From NCBI RefSeq assembly GCF_001039355.2, contig NW_019775070.1, forward strand, positions 359,585 to 423,584: 64,000 nt of DNA, given 5' to 3'. Numbering within the stretch: the stretch's first letter is position 1; each line of letters starts with the position of its first letter. Under the pieces are notes generated by a model that saw nothing but the letters and a program-made list of their open reading frames with translations, was not told where the DNA came from and searched no databases. Positions 26,033 to 39,796 of this stretch are shown here, piece after piece. Both the position numbers and the translations under genes were made by a program. The stretch is from Lingula anatina. Taxonomy: Eukaryota; Brachiopoda; Lingulata; Lingulida; Lingulidae.

Positions 26033-28555
26033 AGGTTCCTCTAGTTATAAAATGTAACATACTACAATTCATGCAGGATGTTATTATTGCACATCCATAT
26101 CATGCACTACATGATTATATGTTATAAATTGATTTTATTGCAATTATCAGCTGTTAGTATACATGGAATAAAGATGTCAATTTGGATCTTCAGTGTTCAA
26201 ATATTACTTCAACCCCTGCCTGAGTGTCACAGTGAGTAACACTTATCCCTATCATCCTGCCCACCATCATTATAACAGAGTCCTGTACTATTTGGTGTGC
26301 TCAGCCCTTGGATTTAGTTTCTTTGGTGAGCTTAATGTAATGAAATAGTCTGTTAATAAGTAAATAGTCTGTTTGCATGGGGTCTGCTAAGTTAAGTCAG
26401 CTCATCTTGCCTGGAAACACAACACTGGAGTTGTATTATTCACAGTGTGTGCACATGCCTAAGATGACATTTTAAATGTCTCACTGGAGTTCAAGGAGAA
26501 GAAATGTACGAGATCTGATTGATCTACAGTAAGATATATAACAGAAGTAACTTACATGTACATTGCAAGCTTTCCACTTATTCAAATGTCTTATCTATCA
26601 AAAGTTATCAAATTTTGGTCTCAATGTTTAAAAGGGATCATACATCTTTAACAGACCTAGTAACTGACTATTCCCAGCATTGTAATAATCTTTTTTTCTG
26701 GTATTGTTGATGATTGTTACTCTACTAGGATATACCATTGAAAAAAAATTAATCTTTGTTGTTGGAAAACATCTCAATAAGTGATAGTGTACCAAGGTTT
26801 AAAATGTGTTTTGAAGGGGGAATGAATTTCAGTTCACTGGAAACCTTTGCAGTTGCATTTTTCTGTTGAATGAACTGGGAGAAGTTGGCAGTGAGTATTA
26901 GAGGAAAAATATCAAAAACGTGATCAAAAAATATTTTGTAGAGTGCATTGCACCAATTATTTCTTTCTCAAACCCTTGATTTATTTGATTATTGCCTCCT
27001 GAACTGTTTGTTATCAAGCAAGTTTGACTGGCCAAGAAAGGAGAGACAGATGGCAATCAAGATTGGTAGGCTTTTAATGTATTCAGATAGCCTATTTCAA
27101 GCTCATTATTTATCAGTGAGCAATATTGATTTTGCATATCTGTGGGCTTTGCTCAAAACAGTTTAAGGAAGAAAAATGCATAAGTTTTAATGTTAGGGAA
27201 GAGATATCTGATTGTGACTGTCCTTGCCCCCCTGCCCCACCCATCCCCTTGCTGTCTATAGGTTTTAAACTAGTGGTTAAACATGATGGGAGACATGGGG
27301 ATTTACAGACTGCTTTTGAGCCTCAAACCTGCCCCCAAAAACCAAGTCATTAAATTGTCAATGTTAGAAATCAGAATTTGTGTTTAAACAAGTTTAGGAG
27401 CTACTGCAACTTACTTATAAATTTTATTTCTATTTATATTTATATTTTAAATCCCAGTTATTCATTATTTTATTTTCTGCTATGATTATTAATTTATTTT
27501 CCTGAAGTTTCCATTTGACCAAGTTTTCTTTTGTGAACAAGCAGATCAGTTTTCTGTGTTCTAGTATGTCACCTCCTATGGGATTCTCAAATGGCTCATC
27601 TGGTGATTCATACCTTTTATCATAGCAATGCGTGTAAATAACAGATTGGTATGCTTCAAACCTTTTTCACCTTGAAGCATGAGTCACTGTTTTGTCAAAG
27701 AAGACAGAGCAGTTTCATTTTTATTATTCACAAAGGTAAAATTTAATACCAAATCACATGTGCTGTGAGTTGACAGGTTCTTTGTAAATTAATAAATAGA
27801 GGAATAACTTATCATCTGTAGAAAGGTATACAGGTATATTAGCTCTTAATTTTAAGAGAGCCCAGATTATTTTTGTTCGATTGTGAACATACTTTCAATT
27901 GCAGTTTTCAAAAAAAAAAAAAAATCAATGATCTTAGTTTATAATTTTTTTTCAAAATTGTTTCTATGTCAGCAATGCTAAATTAATTTTTTAAAGTTAC
28001 AAAATCAAGTTAGTTTCAGTTTTGATTGGCATGTTAACAGTTGGCAGGTAATGATGGTCAATGTTGTAATTGTAAGAAAGAAAAGAAAAAAATTATTATT
28101 ATATATTATTTGGAATTTATCAGTAACTTTGCAAATAACACCCTCACCTCTGTTAATTAACACTCATATCCTCAGTCAAGGTTAAGAGAATATTGGACAC
28201 AATACCAATATAATGGTCAGTTTTACAAAGTACATAGCCATTAAAGCCCATCATACTGAACTGCAAATGTCATTTATGGTCTTATGCTTGTATCTGAATT
28301 GAACTGTTTTCCCCATAGCTTTGCCCATGTATCAGTACAAGATGATAGCATGCTGATTTGAATCGCCCTGTGATTGTGTTTCTGAATGAACAAGAAGGCC
28401 CAGGGAATGAAATGAATTGCTTTTATAATATCTTTATACATTTTGTCTGGTTCATTGTTTCTAAATTGACATTTTAGTCATGGTTTTTTAGCATGATGAA
28501 GCTGTAGACATTTTGAAATAGTCTTCATCTCAGGTTTTGCCAATATTGACTTACT

Positions 28556-28558
<3 letters not shown>

Positions 28559-28601
<43 letters not shown>
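28559..28601. repeat. Poly-T tract, 43 bases
   Basis: Uninterrupted T run. It could be a polyA tail of an old retrocopy on the minus strand, but nothing recognisable adjoins it. Confidence 0.95.
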
Positions 28602-28603
<2 letters not shown>

Positions 28604-29356
28604 TTAAGAGAATAGCTGGAGAAATTTAAACCAAAATGATTCATTTCTTATATATGCTTATTTGCCATTGATGTGCTCGGATATTAGTTCCATCTGTTTA
28701 TTTACAGTAATAGTAGTAGCAAAAGGGATAGTCCTAACTGATTATTACCATTATCATTATTTTGGTGATTGGCTGAATCATATAATTCAATAATAATCCC
28801 AATCAGAAGTTATTGAAACACAGGAAATTAGATATATATTAATAAAAGTCTTATTTCATATGTTCTTTTTGGCAATCTGTCATTGTTTAAGGTATCCTAT
28901 CCAGGCTTTTGCTGCCAAATCTAATTTTCCTTTTGAAAATCTAGAAAGTAATTTTCTCCCTCTCACAAATCATTTCTCAGTCTGTCCCTACACTTAGATT
29001 CAATGTTTATACCATTTTCAAGTAATAAATTTAGTCCTATTTGTTTGCCCTTACCTTTAGTATTCCTTGTCCTCCTATGTGTTTCATGAGCTAGTGACAG
29101 CAGGCCTGTTATTTGAGGGGTATTATTGTGTTAAAGGGATAAATTAGGAAAGATTACGTTAGTACAGTAAGTAGCTTTGTAGGATTTGAAGATAGAAAAT
29201 TTGAATTTAAGACATTTCCAAAGGTGGATAGCATGCCTTTAATATGTAGATAATTAATCGTAATAGAAATTGCACCAGAGTTAACCTTGTCATAAAGTGA
29301 AAGAATTTAAATTTTATTTTATTATTATTATTATTGTTATTATTTTAGCTTTTGAT

Positions 29357-32300
29357 ATGGAGGGTGGCCCCAGTGAAAGTTCCCCTGGGGCGGGGGCAGC
29401 AGGATCACTGGGGGAGTGGTATCTCAGCCCAAGCGACTCAGACAGTGCAAAACCTCCTACAAAACGTGCCAAGGGGCGTTCAAAGGTCTGGGAAAAGGTG
29501 GCGTGGTTTACAAGAAAAGCCAAGGGCAGTCGGGAGACTCAGTCCGAGGATGGAGCCATGCCAGAGGGAGGCTGCCTAACGGATGACCCCATGGATGTTG
29601 ACCTTTCACCCCTACATTCAGCAGACGATATTTTAGGGCTGAGCAATGGATCCCATGCTGGATGGATGGAAAGCAGCTCGTCCAGCGATGAATTCTTTGA
29701 GTTTGGTGAGCAAAGTGGAGTGCGTAAGTCACAGCTCTATCCAAACAGTGAGATTGACGAACAGAGCTGCTTGAAGCCGAGCGTCGCAAGGGCATTGTTT
29801 CACCAGTTAGAGGCTTCAAAGATGAACAGCAAGCCCTCCAAGTTTGTCCGGTCCAGGAAGAAAAAGGCATTGTCCATCTCCAAAAGTCTTGATACTGAAA
29901 GACTGAATCCAGAATCAGCCCTGAGTGAAAACCCCAGTCTACCTTTGAGTTTCTCCGTGCCCTCTGACCTACTGTGTGTATGTGACCAGAAATCTAACAT
30001 ATCATGTCCCCACAGGGCAATCAACCAAACAAAGGTCAGAGGTCATGTCAGAGGTCATGTCAAAGGTCATCTGGCTCTGGCTGAACCAGGCATTGCAGCC
30101 CACAGTGATAGTAGTGGCTTCTTGCCAACCAGAGGCAGTAGAGACCTTAATGCTGCCGCTGCTACCACTAGTGCTGAGCATACTGAACACCTACTCATTC
30201 CTCCATCTCTTTCTCAAGTTGGCAGGCGCTCTTCCTTTGATGGACTCCTCACTATGCATATCAGAACTCCGTCAGTGTCACCTGAGTTGTCCTCGTTAAA
30301 GTACAGCAGCTTACCCAACTACTCCAGTAGTCGGGGATGGGCGCGGCTCCCCGGGGGGAAATCTCACCTTGGAATTTGTGATAACCTGTACCACATGGCC
30401 AGCCAAGCTGGGCCCAGTGTTTGTAACTGCCAAGTACAGGACGACGAGGCAGAGACAGAGGATTTGACCAGGAGTATCAGTGGTGGCAGTTTTAACAATG
30501 ACAGTAGCAGTAACAATGATAGCAGCAGTTACATTATCGATAATAACAGTATTGACAGGGACAGGGCAGGCCTACTTAAGACAAAGGCAGAAGTGGGACC
30601 ACTCGAGTTTAAAAAGAGGAAAGATGTAAGTACACTTTTTGAAAACCCAGTTAGTATACAGTGTCAGTAATATATGACTGTTGTCAGTAGCATATTGTTT
30701 GCTGTTCTGAAGAAACATTGCAAAGAGTTAGAAGTGAAAGAAGTTACTTTAATGTACTAGTACTAAAGAATGACATTCTTTTGGAGGAGGGGTGAGAGAC
30801 ATATTGCACATTCTGAATGATATTTGGAGAAAAAAAAGATAAAACAAGAATCATGATTGTTAATTTAAATATTGAAATATTTTGAATGTGTTGATATTTT
30901 AAGAAGGATATATACATTTTAACTGAAACCATCATCTTCATTCTAAGGAAAAGAAAAAGAAAAACCTCGTTTAATTTTCACCACGTTTTGTAAATTATAA
31001 TCAGGAAATGTATAAATTAAAGGTTTTTGTAACTGGAGTCTATTGAAAATCCATTTAATTTCCAGGCTTATGTCATTTTATGTTTTCATAGAAAGCCACT
31101 CAGTTGGCTGTAAACATGCATATGTTAGTTCCTTAGCTTGCACGTTGTTTAGTCTACAGAGTTGAATTCTTCCAAAATAAGTTCAGTAGAAATGAGTAGT
31201 GAAGGCTTCCCAGATGAAACGCTCAGGGACACCGGCTTAAATTAACTTGAGTTCAGAAAGACATTTCCTACACTCGTGCTGCATGTCTGACTTTAGAACT
31301 ATTGATTTAGAATACTAGTATGTGAAAACATTTTGTTTTACATGTTAATTTGGAAATGTCAAGTTGTATAAGGTTCCTGATTTAGCGCTGTTTCAAACAA
31401 ATCTTCAAATGCCCCGACATCAAAGTCAACATTACTTCAAAGATATCTGCTGTTTGCCTGTCAGACATTTCTAATGTTTCCTTGGTGCAGTGCAGTAGCC
31501 AGGTAAATACTAAGACTATAGTGGGTTTCTTCTGTCATTTTTCCAAAGGGGACTTGTTGAATTAGGTTCGAGTGTGTTAAACCAAATTGTTTGACATTAA
31601 ATATATTTTATAAGGCCATTCCACATTTTGTCTTGACCCTTTTTAAATAATTGCCCCCCTCTTTATTTTTTATCTCTTCTAAGTAAAGTAGTAGAAATAT
31701 AAGGTGTTTTATCACACAAAAAGTCTTTTAACCAACAACCTTAAAGCCTTTTTTTTTTTTTTAAATACATTTTTTTGCTTGCATGACAAAAGTCAAACCT
31801 CTATTTCTGCTATTTGAGAACTTTTGAACTTATCCAACGATTTATTATCTGTGTGGCATTTCAGGCAATCTTTTGGTTGCCACCAGGGGGCGTTGGTTGT
31901 TAGTTTTCATTATGAGATAGAACCTCAGGGTATCTGGACCGGGAATTCTTGGAAGTACAGGCTGCTCTTGATGTAAAAGAATAATCAGTTGTTGGCAAGA
32001 TTCATGTTGTATGTATATGGGTGGTTTTGTGTCACGCAATTGCTCAGACACCCTATAATTTCTGATTTTTTGGCTGCCTTTATTGGTTGGTGATGGAGAT
32101 TGATTAATAAGTTTATATACATGCTCAAAACTGTAACACCATGTTGACCACCAGATATTATGTGAAAATGCCCTTAATAATGTGTGTTAGATCTTTATAT
32201 AGGAAATGAATAAAGAGATAAATTTCCTGGAAATTGCATCAGTATTACATCTGTCACCAATTACAGAAACCCTATACATATTTGCTGTTGAAATTATAAT

Positions 32301-34284
32301 CTATAAAACAACTGTTTTTGAGATCTCAATTCCAAGTCTAAAAATCTGGAAAATATTTAAGCAACTGTCATGAAAGGGGAAGAAATGATGACTGAATTGT
32401 TACGCTCTTACGGAGATGAAATAATTTTGGCCATGGTTGAAAGTTCAAACATTAAGATTTTTACTTTAACTTACCTGATACCCACAAATCTGCAGTTAAC
32501 TCTAACCCTTGATCAAAGATTTTGATAGAAACAGACATGAGTGTTTTGTAGCAGTGGCATATCCTAAGTCACCTGTCAGTGGTTTCCATGTTTCAGGGCC
32601 GTTGCCATTTACTGTGTTTACTGACTGAAATTTCACCTGCACAATGTAAAATGTTATTTTTACTCTGTGCCATTCATTACTGTACATTTTAGAGATATGG
32701 CAGTGTTAAATGTGGTGAACTAAATGTTATGAGAATCGTCAAGTAAAATTACATTACATAAGTGTCGTCTTCTTGTCATTTCAGACAATCAGTGTGTGGT
32801 TTGCAGAATTCAGCGATGAACAAAAGAACATAATGTTAAAAGATATTTTGGTAAGATGATTGATGAGAAGTTGGTTAAATGTGCTGCAGAGCTTTGAGTC
32901 ATGCCTCAGTTTTTGTTACATTTTAATAAGGAAATCAATCTGACTGTAGAATGTGAATATAATCAAATATCCCTTCTTTCAGATGTTTTTTTTTTCTTTT
33001 TCCTGCATGAATTAGAAGTAGTTGCCTGCATTTGTTCTTGCCATCAGCAACAGCATGTGCACTTTTCTTTTTAACGTAGCACATTGAACTCTGGGTTGCC
33101 CTTTTTGCTTCAATTTTTTTTTTGCAGTTGCCTTAAGAGTTATAATGCATACAAAACAAGAGAGATTTTTTTCATTGTTATGTAATGTAATTTTGGTGAA
33201 TTACATTGCCATTTTTTTTTTAATGAATATCCTGTATATGATGTTTTCCTTCATATATTCAGGTAAATTGATTACAAAAGTAAAGTACAGTATTTCAATT
33301 TCTATCAGCTTAATTTCCACTCACTAATTTCCACTCACTAATTGACTTACTGGTATCATTATGGTATTCCTCCTGTTTAAAACGAGTCTCAATCACTTGT
33401 ATTTGCTTAATTTGCTCATTGCACCAAAAACAAATTCTTAAATACATTACTGGTACTTTAATTGAAAAACATTTTTTGGCATAAAAAAGTTAACAGTCTG
33501 TCAGGAATCAAATAAACTTGCAAAGGTCAGTCATAAAAACTACTTGTTAATTTTTCCTGCAGCTTGTCATGAAAACTGCCTGTTAATTTTTCCAGCAGCT
33601 TATTCATGTGTCAGATCTTTTGGTTTAAGTGTGTGCTCGTCTTGTCACTGATTGCTAACAGCAGACTGCAAGTCTGCTCTCAGTGACTATTGTGGAATGT
33701 GGTTTGATTAGAACTGGTGAACAAGCTGAGCAGGCTGTCAAATTTCTGAGAGCAATTACTTGGATTTGTGTGTACATTACTCTTCAGTTGTGGCAGATCC
33801 TTTACTTTTTGCTGTGACGGATCTGGTATATGTGCACAGTAAAAATCAGCTGTGGTAACTTAATAAAATAATGGACATTATTCTTGTGACAGGATTGGTC
33901 ATGTCAAAAAAAAAAATGTAAAACCATTGAAGTTTAAGATGTGAAAGTAAAAAGTGCAGTTTCATTTCAAAATTGTGATCAACAACTGTTTTTAAAGTCT
34001 CTAAAGACATCCATAACTAAGCTGACAACATTGAGAAATTGAAATTTTAGACAAGTCTGTAAACTTAAATAAACCAGCCAGAAGAGCTGCCAAAGGGAGC
34101 TGGGATGAGTAATGACTTGAAAAAATAATTATTATATCAGAAATCGAATACTTTAAGTGCTTTATCGGAAATGTGGAAATCTCAGACTTCAATCAATAAC
34201 TTAAATTACCTTCTCAATTCTGGGCAGTTATGCTGTATGCAGTAACTCTTATGTTTTGTCATGGCTGTCACTGTCATAGGAACT

Positions 34285-34327
<43 letters not shown>

Positions 34328-37300
34328 CTCCTATGTTACAAAATCAATATTCCATGAATTACATATAACAATTGATTATTTATTAACTTACATATTTTTC
34401 TTTTTTGTCACAATTGCAGGAATCCTGTGGATTGCCCCAGATGCATTTACTCTCAGTGAAAGTAGGACCAAAACTCCACGCTGGCTGTCCAGCCAACTGT
34501 CAGGATGTCTTGTCATGGTTGCCGTCTAACCTAGCGCTCTATGTTATGTCTTTTTTAGACCCAGGTAGGAATATTTTCTTGCTTTTATATATAAAACTTA
34601 TATGAAGGCAAACTTTAAAATAAATGATAATAATTTCATGTATTCCACCATGATTGTGCACTGCTTTCTTAACATTAGCCATTTCTTACCTTTAACGAGA
34701 GCAAGATATAATGTTTTCCTGTAAATGAACTAACCCTGATTAATCTTGGGTTAAACTTAAGTGAATTTTTACCTTAAACTTAGGACCAACTTATCACGCA
34801 GATTTTTGGGATGCAAAGCCCAGTGTTTGCAATGAGCTAGAATAGAATAATATATGATTTGTACTTTATTTTTCCAGAGACCCTGTGCCAAGCCTCTAAA
34901 GTGTGCAGGAAGTGGTATATGCTGTCTAGTGAACTGTGTCTCTGGAGGCACTTCTGCAGCCTGCCCCAGTGGAGACTCTCCACAACTGGAGAGCAGAAAC
35001 AGCTTATCAATAATATCCTGCCAGATGGCACAGTTCATGTAAGAGACATATGAAGTATTTGTATAGATCTAAATGGTGTATTTAACTTGACTAAAGAGAA
35101 AAAAACACTGGAGTCAGGTGTCTATGACTTCCAAATTTTGTTGGGAAATAATGAAGCCATCGATGTGCTTTAATTATTAAAATAAATGGCTGTTTAAAGT
35201 TTCATGATTTTGGTAAATAATAATGATCAGATGTCCTTTGGTTACAAACTAAGATATTTTTATTCACAAGAGATAGTATACTTTTATTGCATTAAGTTTG
35301 AGGAAGATGGCTGGAGGCACATCAAAATATTAAAATGGCTTTTTTTTTTTTTTTTTTTTTCCAGTGGAAGAAAGTTTTTGCAGAAAGATATCGTCTGAGG
35401 AATAACTGGCTCAAAGGTCGCTGTCATGTACGGACATTTGAAGGACACACACAAGGTGAGGTCAAAATGGCTGTCAAAAGCCCCCCAGATTTGATTGCAG
35501 AATTTACCTCCTTGATGTAGAATCATTTTAAAATATTTGACAAAATTTTGTTTAATTGAGTCTCTCTGGCAAGAGGAAACTGCAAATATTATCATCTGAG
35601 TATTCAAAAAGTGAACTGTCAACCCTCATGAATATAATAAATTCAGCCAAATATTCCTTCATGGTATTGCCATTAGCAAAACAAAAAACTATAATTAAGA
35701 ACTGATGGCTTTGCTATGTACACATTGTGGCTTAATTTAATAACTATTTTGTGCTGTCATTCAAAGTTGTTTTCCTTGCTTGTAGGCATATCATGTGTTC
35801 AATTTGATGACACTCGAATAGTGAGTGGATCTTCAGATAAAACAGTCAAGGTAAGTAATTATGTTATCCTATGATACCATGTGATAAATGTTAGATATCG
35901 TTATTTCAAAGTGTGTTTTCTTTACTCATTATCTGTGTCAGTATGGGAAATTAATTTTAAATACTTAATAATATATTGATTATCAATATTAAGTTCAACT
36001 GGATGCAAGGAAATAACTTTTATTTGGTTTTGACGTAGAAAAGAGCTTGGGTTTTGGCTCTGATTTAAAGAAGATAAAAAAAGTTACGAGTGACAGTCGG
36101 TTGCTTTCTTTCAAATCTGGGGAAAATGGACTTATACAATTATTTATATTGGTCAGACCTCATTCAAATATTCTTCAAGGAAAATCACTTTGTATACTCA
36201 TATATTCTACAAATATTTTGTCTGTCTTTCAAGGTGTGGAACATCAGGACCAACACCCCTTGGTCAGTTCAGACATTGGTGGGTCACTCTGGCACTGTCC
36301 GCTGTCTACATCTGGATGGGAACAGACTGGTCAGTGGGTCAACTGATAGAACTATTAAGGTAAGGAGGAGAGACCTTTAAGGTAGGATTTGGGGGAGGGG
36401 GGGGTCTATGAGGGAGAGATGGAAAACCATTTTTATAGGGTGGAGGAATTAAAGGAGGAAGGGGGAGTTTACTCAAGACACGCACCTGAAAATATTTAAA
36501 AGAAAAATATTTCTTGGAACAACATTTAAGTATTTGGTTATGTAAATGTTTGACATTGTGTAAAATCATGCTTTTTTGGCTATCAGTGTAATTAAGTGTG
36601 ATGACTGTAAAGATATGACTTGTGAGTTTCATCATATTTGTATAAATATTTAGTTCTTAAGATTATCTTTGAAAATTGTACATTCATTGTGCAAATAACT
36701 CCCAAAAGCAAAAACATGGATTTAATTTTAGGAAATGATTGTTATTTATCACAACAGTAATGCTGATGATGATGAACTTGTAGGTTTGGGATTTGTCCAC
36801 GCAGCAGAGCTGGTCCAGTATTGCCTGTAAGGTGACCATGATAGGACACACAGACACCGTCAGGTGTTTACAGGTAAGTCTTTTAAATATTTTAGGACTT
36901 TTAATATTAAAAACATAAAACTGCATTCATTCCAGTCATTTTTATTTGAAATAGATACTTTGACATATGTCCTCAATGAATTTTTTGGACCAAGGCCTCA
37001 CATAATACAGCATGTGAAAAAATGTCATGTATCCCAGGAAAAAATACTTTGAGCTGTAAATTTTTTTGTAAAAGGAGACTTAATCCAAATTGATCTTTTT
37101 TACCCGAGGAAACTGGAAATGGTGTGAAATTATTACTGATTTAAGCTGAAAACTAAATCCTATATAATGGGTTGACTTTTCAGGTGGATGACGAGAAGGT
37201 GATAAGTGGGTCATATGACAAAACTCTAAAGATCTGGGACATCAAGACTGGACAGTGCAGGCGGACACTCAGGTGGGAGAAGTTTTGTCTTGTGGTGTCT

Positions 37301-37810
37301 AATGTTGTAGTTTGAGTTTAGATATAGGCCATGTTAAGGTTGGTTTGAACAAAAAATGTTTTACACTTAAAAGATACGCTGAACACATTTGAAAATGGCC
37401 CAGTCATTTTTATGTCTAAATAGTTTGCAAAGCATTGTATCTATTTCCAAATCAGATCTTAGAGATTTAAAATCCTTTCAAATAAAAGTACTTGAGGTCC
37501 ATATTTTCTTCTGAAATGCCAGGAAGACATGGTGGTCTAGATTATTTTAATTTTATGATAACTATGGGACTAAGCTGTTTAAACTAAAAATGATACAAAA
37601 CATAAAATCAGGATGCAGGGATGGGTTGAGCAAGAAATAAGAAAATTTCCTCTTTTTCACCCAAGGAAATTAGATATTATATAAGTATTCATCAGAACAA
37701 GCTGAGGTGAAGGTTCACTTAAACTTCCATCCATGATCTATAAATGAGCAAAGTTTTCATTTCTTTGTTATCATAATATAGATTAAAACATGTGGGCTTT
37801 ACAATGACCT

Positions 37811-37857
<47 letters not shown>

Positions 37858-39796
37858 TTCCATTTCATTTCAGAGGCCATGATGCTGCTGTGCTGTGTGC
37901 ACAGTTTGACAATAGGAAGATTGTCTCTGGTTCTGCAGACAAAACTATCAAGGTATAATCTTTCTCTTTCTCAAAACTGAGGGCCATTAAATTCTACCTT
38001 TCCAACTATCATTGAGCATTATAGTTGGCAGATATTTAATTTCATTTTTAGCCAAAAATAATTGAAAACTTGATAAATTATGTACAGATAATATTCAATA
38101 CAACAGACTTGATGTAATTTGTCACCTTTTAACTCTATTAACATTTATCACAAACAAATATATTGGAACAAATTTTTATAATGTGAAAATATTTAATATT
38201 CCTGTGGTTGAAATAGATACGAGCATCGTGTAAGTATTGTCTTGACATTACTTGAGTAAACTTTAGTCTTAAAGCATTTTGGATATGCTTTTTCTGCTGT
38301 ATATAAAAAAGACAAAAATATAACGCTTTGACTTTCTTTTAGATCTGGACCTTTGACGGCAGCTGTCAGATGACCTTGGAAGGTCACCAGGACGCCGTGA
38401 CCTGTCTGCAGTTTGACAGTAACCGTATCATCAGCGGCTCACTGGACTGTAACCTCATGTTCTGGGATATGACCAGTGGTCAGTGTGTTAAAACCATCGA
38501 CTGGAAGGCGGCCGAGGGGCACACCAGGGTGGTCAGGTGTCTGCAGGCGGACTCCTGGCGACTGGTCAGTGCCTCTGATGACAGGACACTGAAGGTAGCG
38601 TGCTTAGAATTTCTTGGATGAAACCAGATTGACTTTTTTTGAAAAATATTTTGCTGATGTTTGTAATGTATTGATAATCAATTTTTACCTTGCACTAAGA
38701 AAAATGCTTAGCTTCCATTTAGGCTTCCAATATGTGGTTTGGATATTATACTCAGCCATTCNTTCCAAATTCAGCTTCTAAAGTCTACTTTAAGCTAAGA
38801 AATATCAAAACAAATATGATCGCTATTAATGACCTAACCTCCGTTACGAAATTACTCATTTTTCATTTGAACATTGGATATGTGTGTGCTCATTGATCAA
38901 TGCTCATATCATAATAGATTGATTGCACTTTATTCATAAACAAATAGAATGATAAAAAAGAAAGTCTGTCCCCAATTATTAATAAGATATTTAAATTGGA
39001 ATATCTCAGGCTTTGTATTTATAGAAAACGAGCCACTTATTGTCAATGTGTTTGCACCGCATTTTCTATAATTGAAGAGAAATCTTAAATGGGCAATAAT
39101 ATTTTGAATACATACAAAATCTTAATAATTGAATCAAATATGGAGCCTGTGACCTTTGGCATGATTGAAATATAACCTAATTTAGATGTTACCTAACCTC
39201 CGTAACGAAAAAAATACTGTACCATGTTTACACGTGCATATTTCTTTAAATACAGTAATGGTGTGTGTTAAAATTCTTCTACTACTCTCTGAATACCTCT
39301 TCATCAAAATAATATAAAAAGTTTTCCAGTTTTGCAAAGTTCATATCACTGCATTTCTTGTTTTGGAATTGTACCCCTTTTCGTGGAATGGCCGTACTAT
39401 ACACATCATTCTTTATTCTTTCATAAAAAAGAGCTTTAAAAGAGTCCAACAAGTTGAAATATAACTGCATGCTGGGGATGTTTAGATAGATCCTTTTTTT
39501 ATTGTATTTATTTATTTATTTATTTTTTTTTTTTTTTTTTGGGGGGGGGGGGGGCTTCTTGATATAATTGATTCATAACATTTGTAATAATTTTTTAATG
39601 AAAAAAAGCTCTTTTGCTTATAATTAAATGAAAACATTCCATTCAATTCCAGGTGTGGAATCTAGAAACTGGCAAGAGACTAGTGACTTTGAGGCACCAC
39701 ACAGATGGTGTGACGTGTCTTCAGTTTAATGACAGTGTCATAGTGTCAGGGTCCTATGACAAAACAGTGAAACTATGGGACTTCAGCTGTGTATGA
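29357..39796 (+). CDS. F-box/WD40 repeat protein, FBXW7/Cdc4-like SCF substrate receptor
   Basis: Twelve exons: 29357-30625, 32785-32850, 34420-34564, 34878-35038, 35365-35455, 35786-35850, 36234-36359, 36784-36873, 37184-37272, 37874-37952, 38343-38594, 39653-39796 (TGA). The phases close on 858 aa. The ATG at 29357 follows an acceptor (ttattttag), so a 5' non-coding exon lies upstream. Residues 1-423 are unique and disordered, with a basic patch (TKRAKGRSKVWEKVAW) and an acidic Ser run (SSSSSDEFFEFGE). Next come a D-domain-like helix region, an F-box (LPSNLALYVMSFLDPETLCQ, VCRKWY), and seven WD40 blades with strong GH...SGS.D.T.K.WD signatures, ending KLWDFSCV. Such proteins bring phosphorylated substrates to SCF ubiquitin ligases. 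The blades are closer to an FBXW7/Met30/Pof1-like group than to beta-TrCP, but strict orthology is not shown. Confidence 0.92.
34286..34325. repeat. (TA)n microsatellite
   Basis: About 20 TA repeats in the intron just before the F-box exon. Confidence 0.95.
37810..37859. repeat. (TTTA)n microsatellite
   Basis: About 12 tetranucleotide repeats ending 14 bases before the acceptor of the exon at 37874. They may serve as its polypyrimidine region. Confidence 0.93.

Larger units (their letters stand above)
24375..29356. other. Region between divergent LAMTOR5 and F-box/WD40 coding starts
   Basis: Just upstream of the LAMTOR5 ATG are ETS-like cores (caggaagt, acttccg) and a partial NRF1-like gacgcatgcg at 24385-24450, consistent with a housekeeping promoter. 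The rest is AT-rich. It holds a MITE relative (~25245-25476), a minisatellite (25853-26032) and a 43-base T run (28559-28601). It probably contains a 5' non-coding exon of the F-box gene, which I cannot place. Confidence 0.55.
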
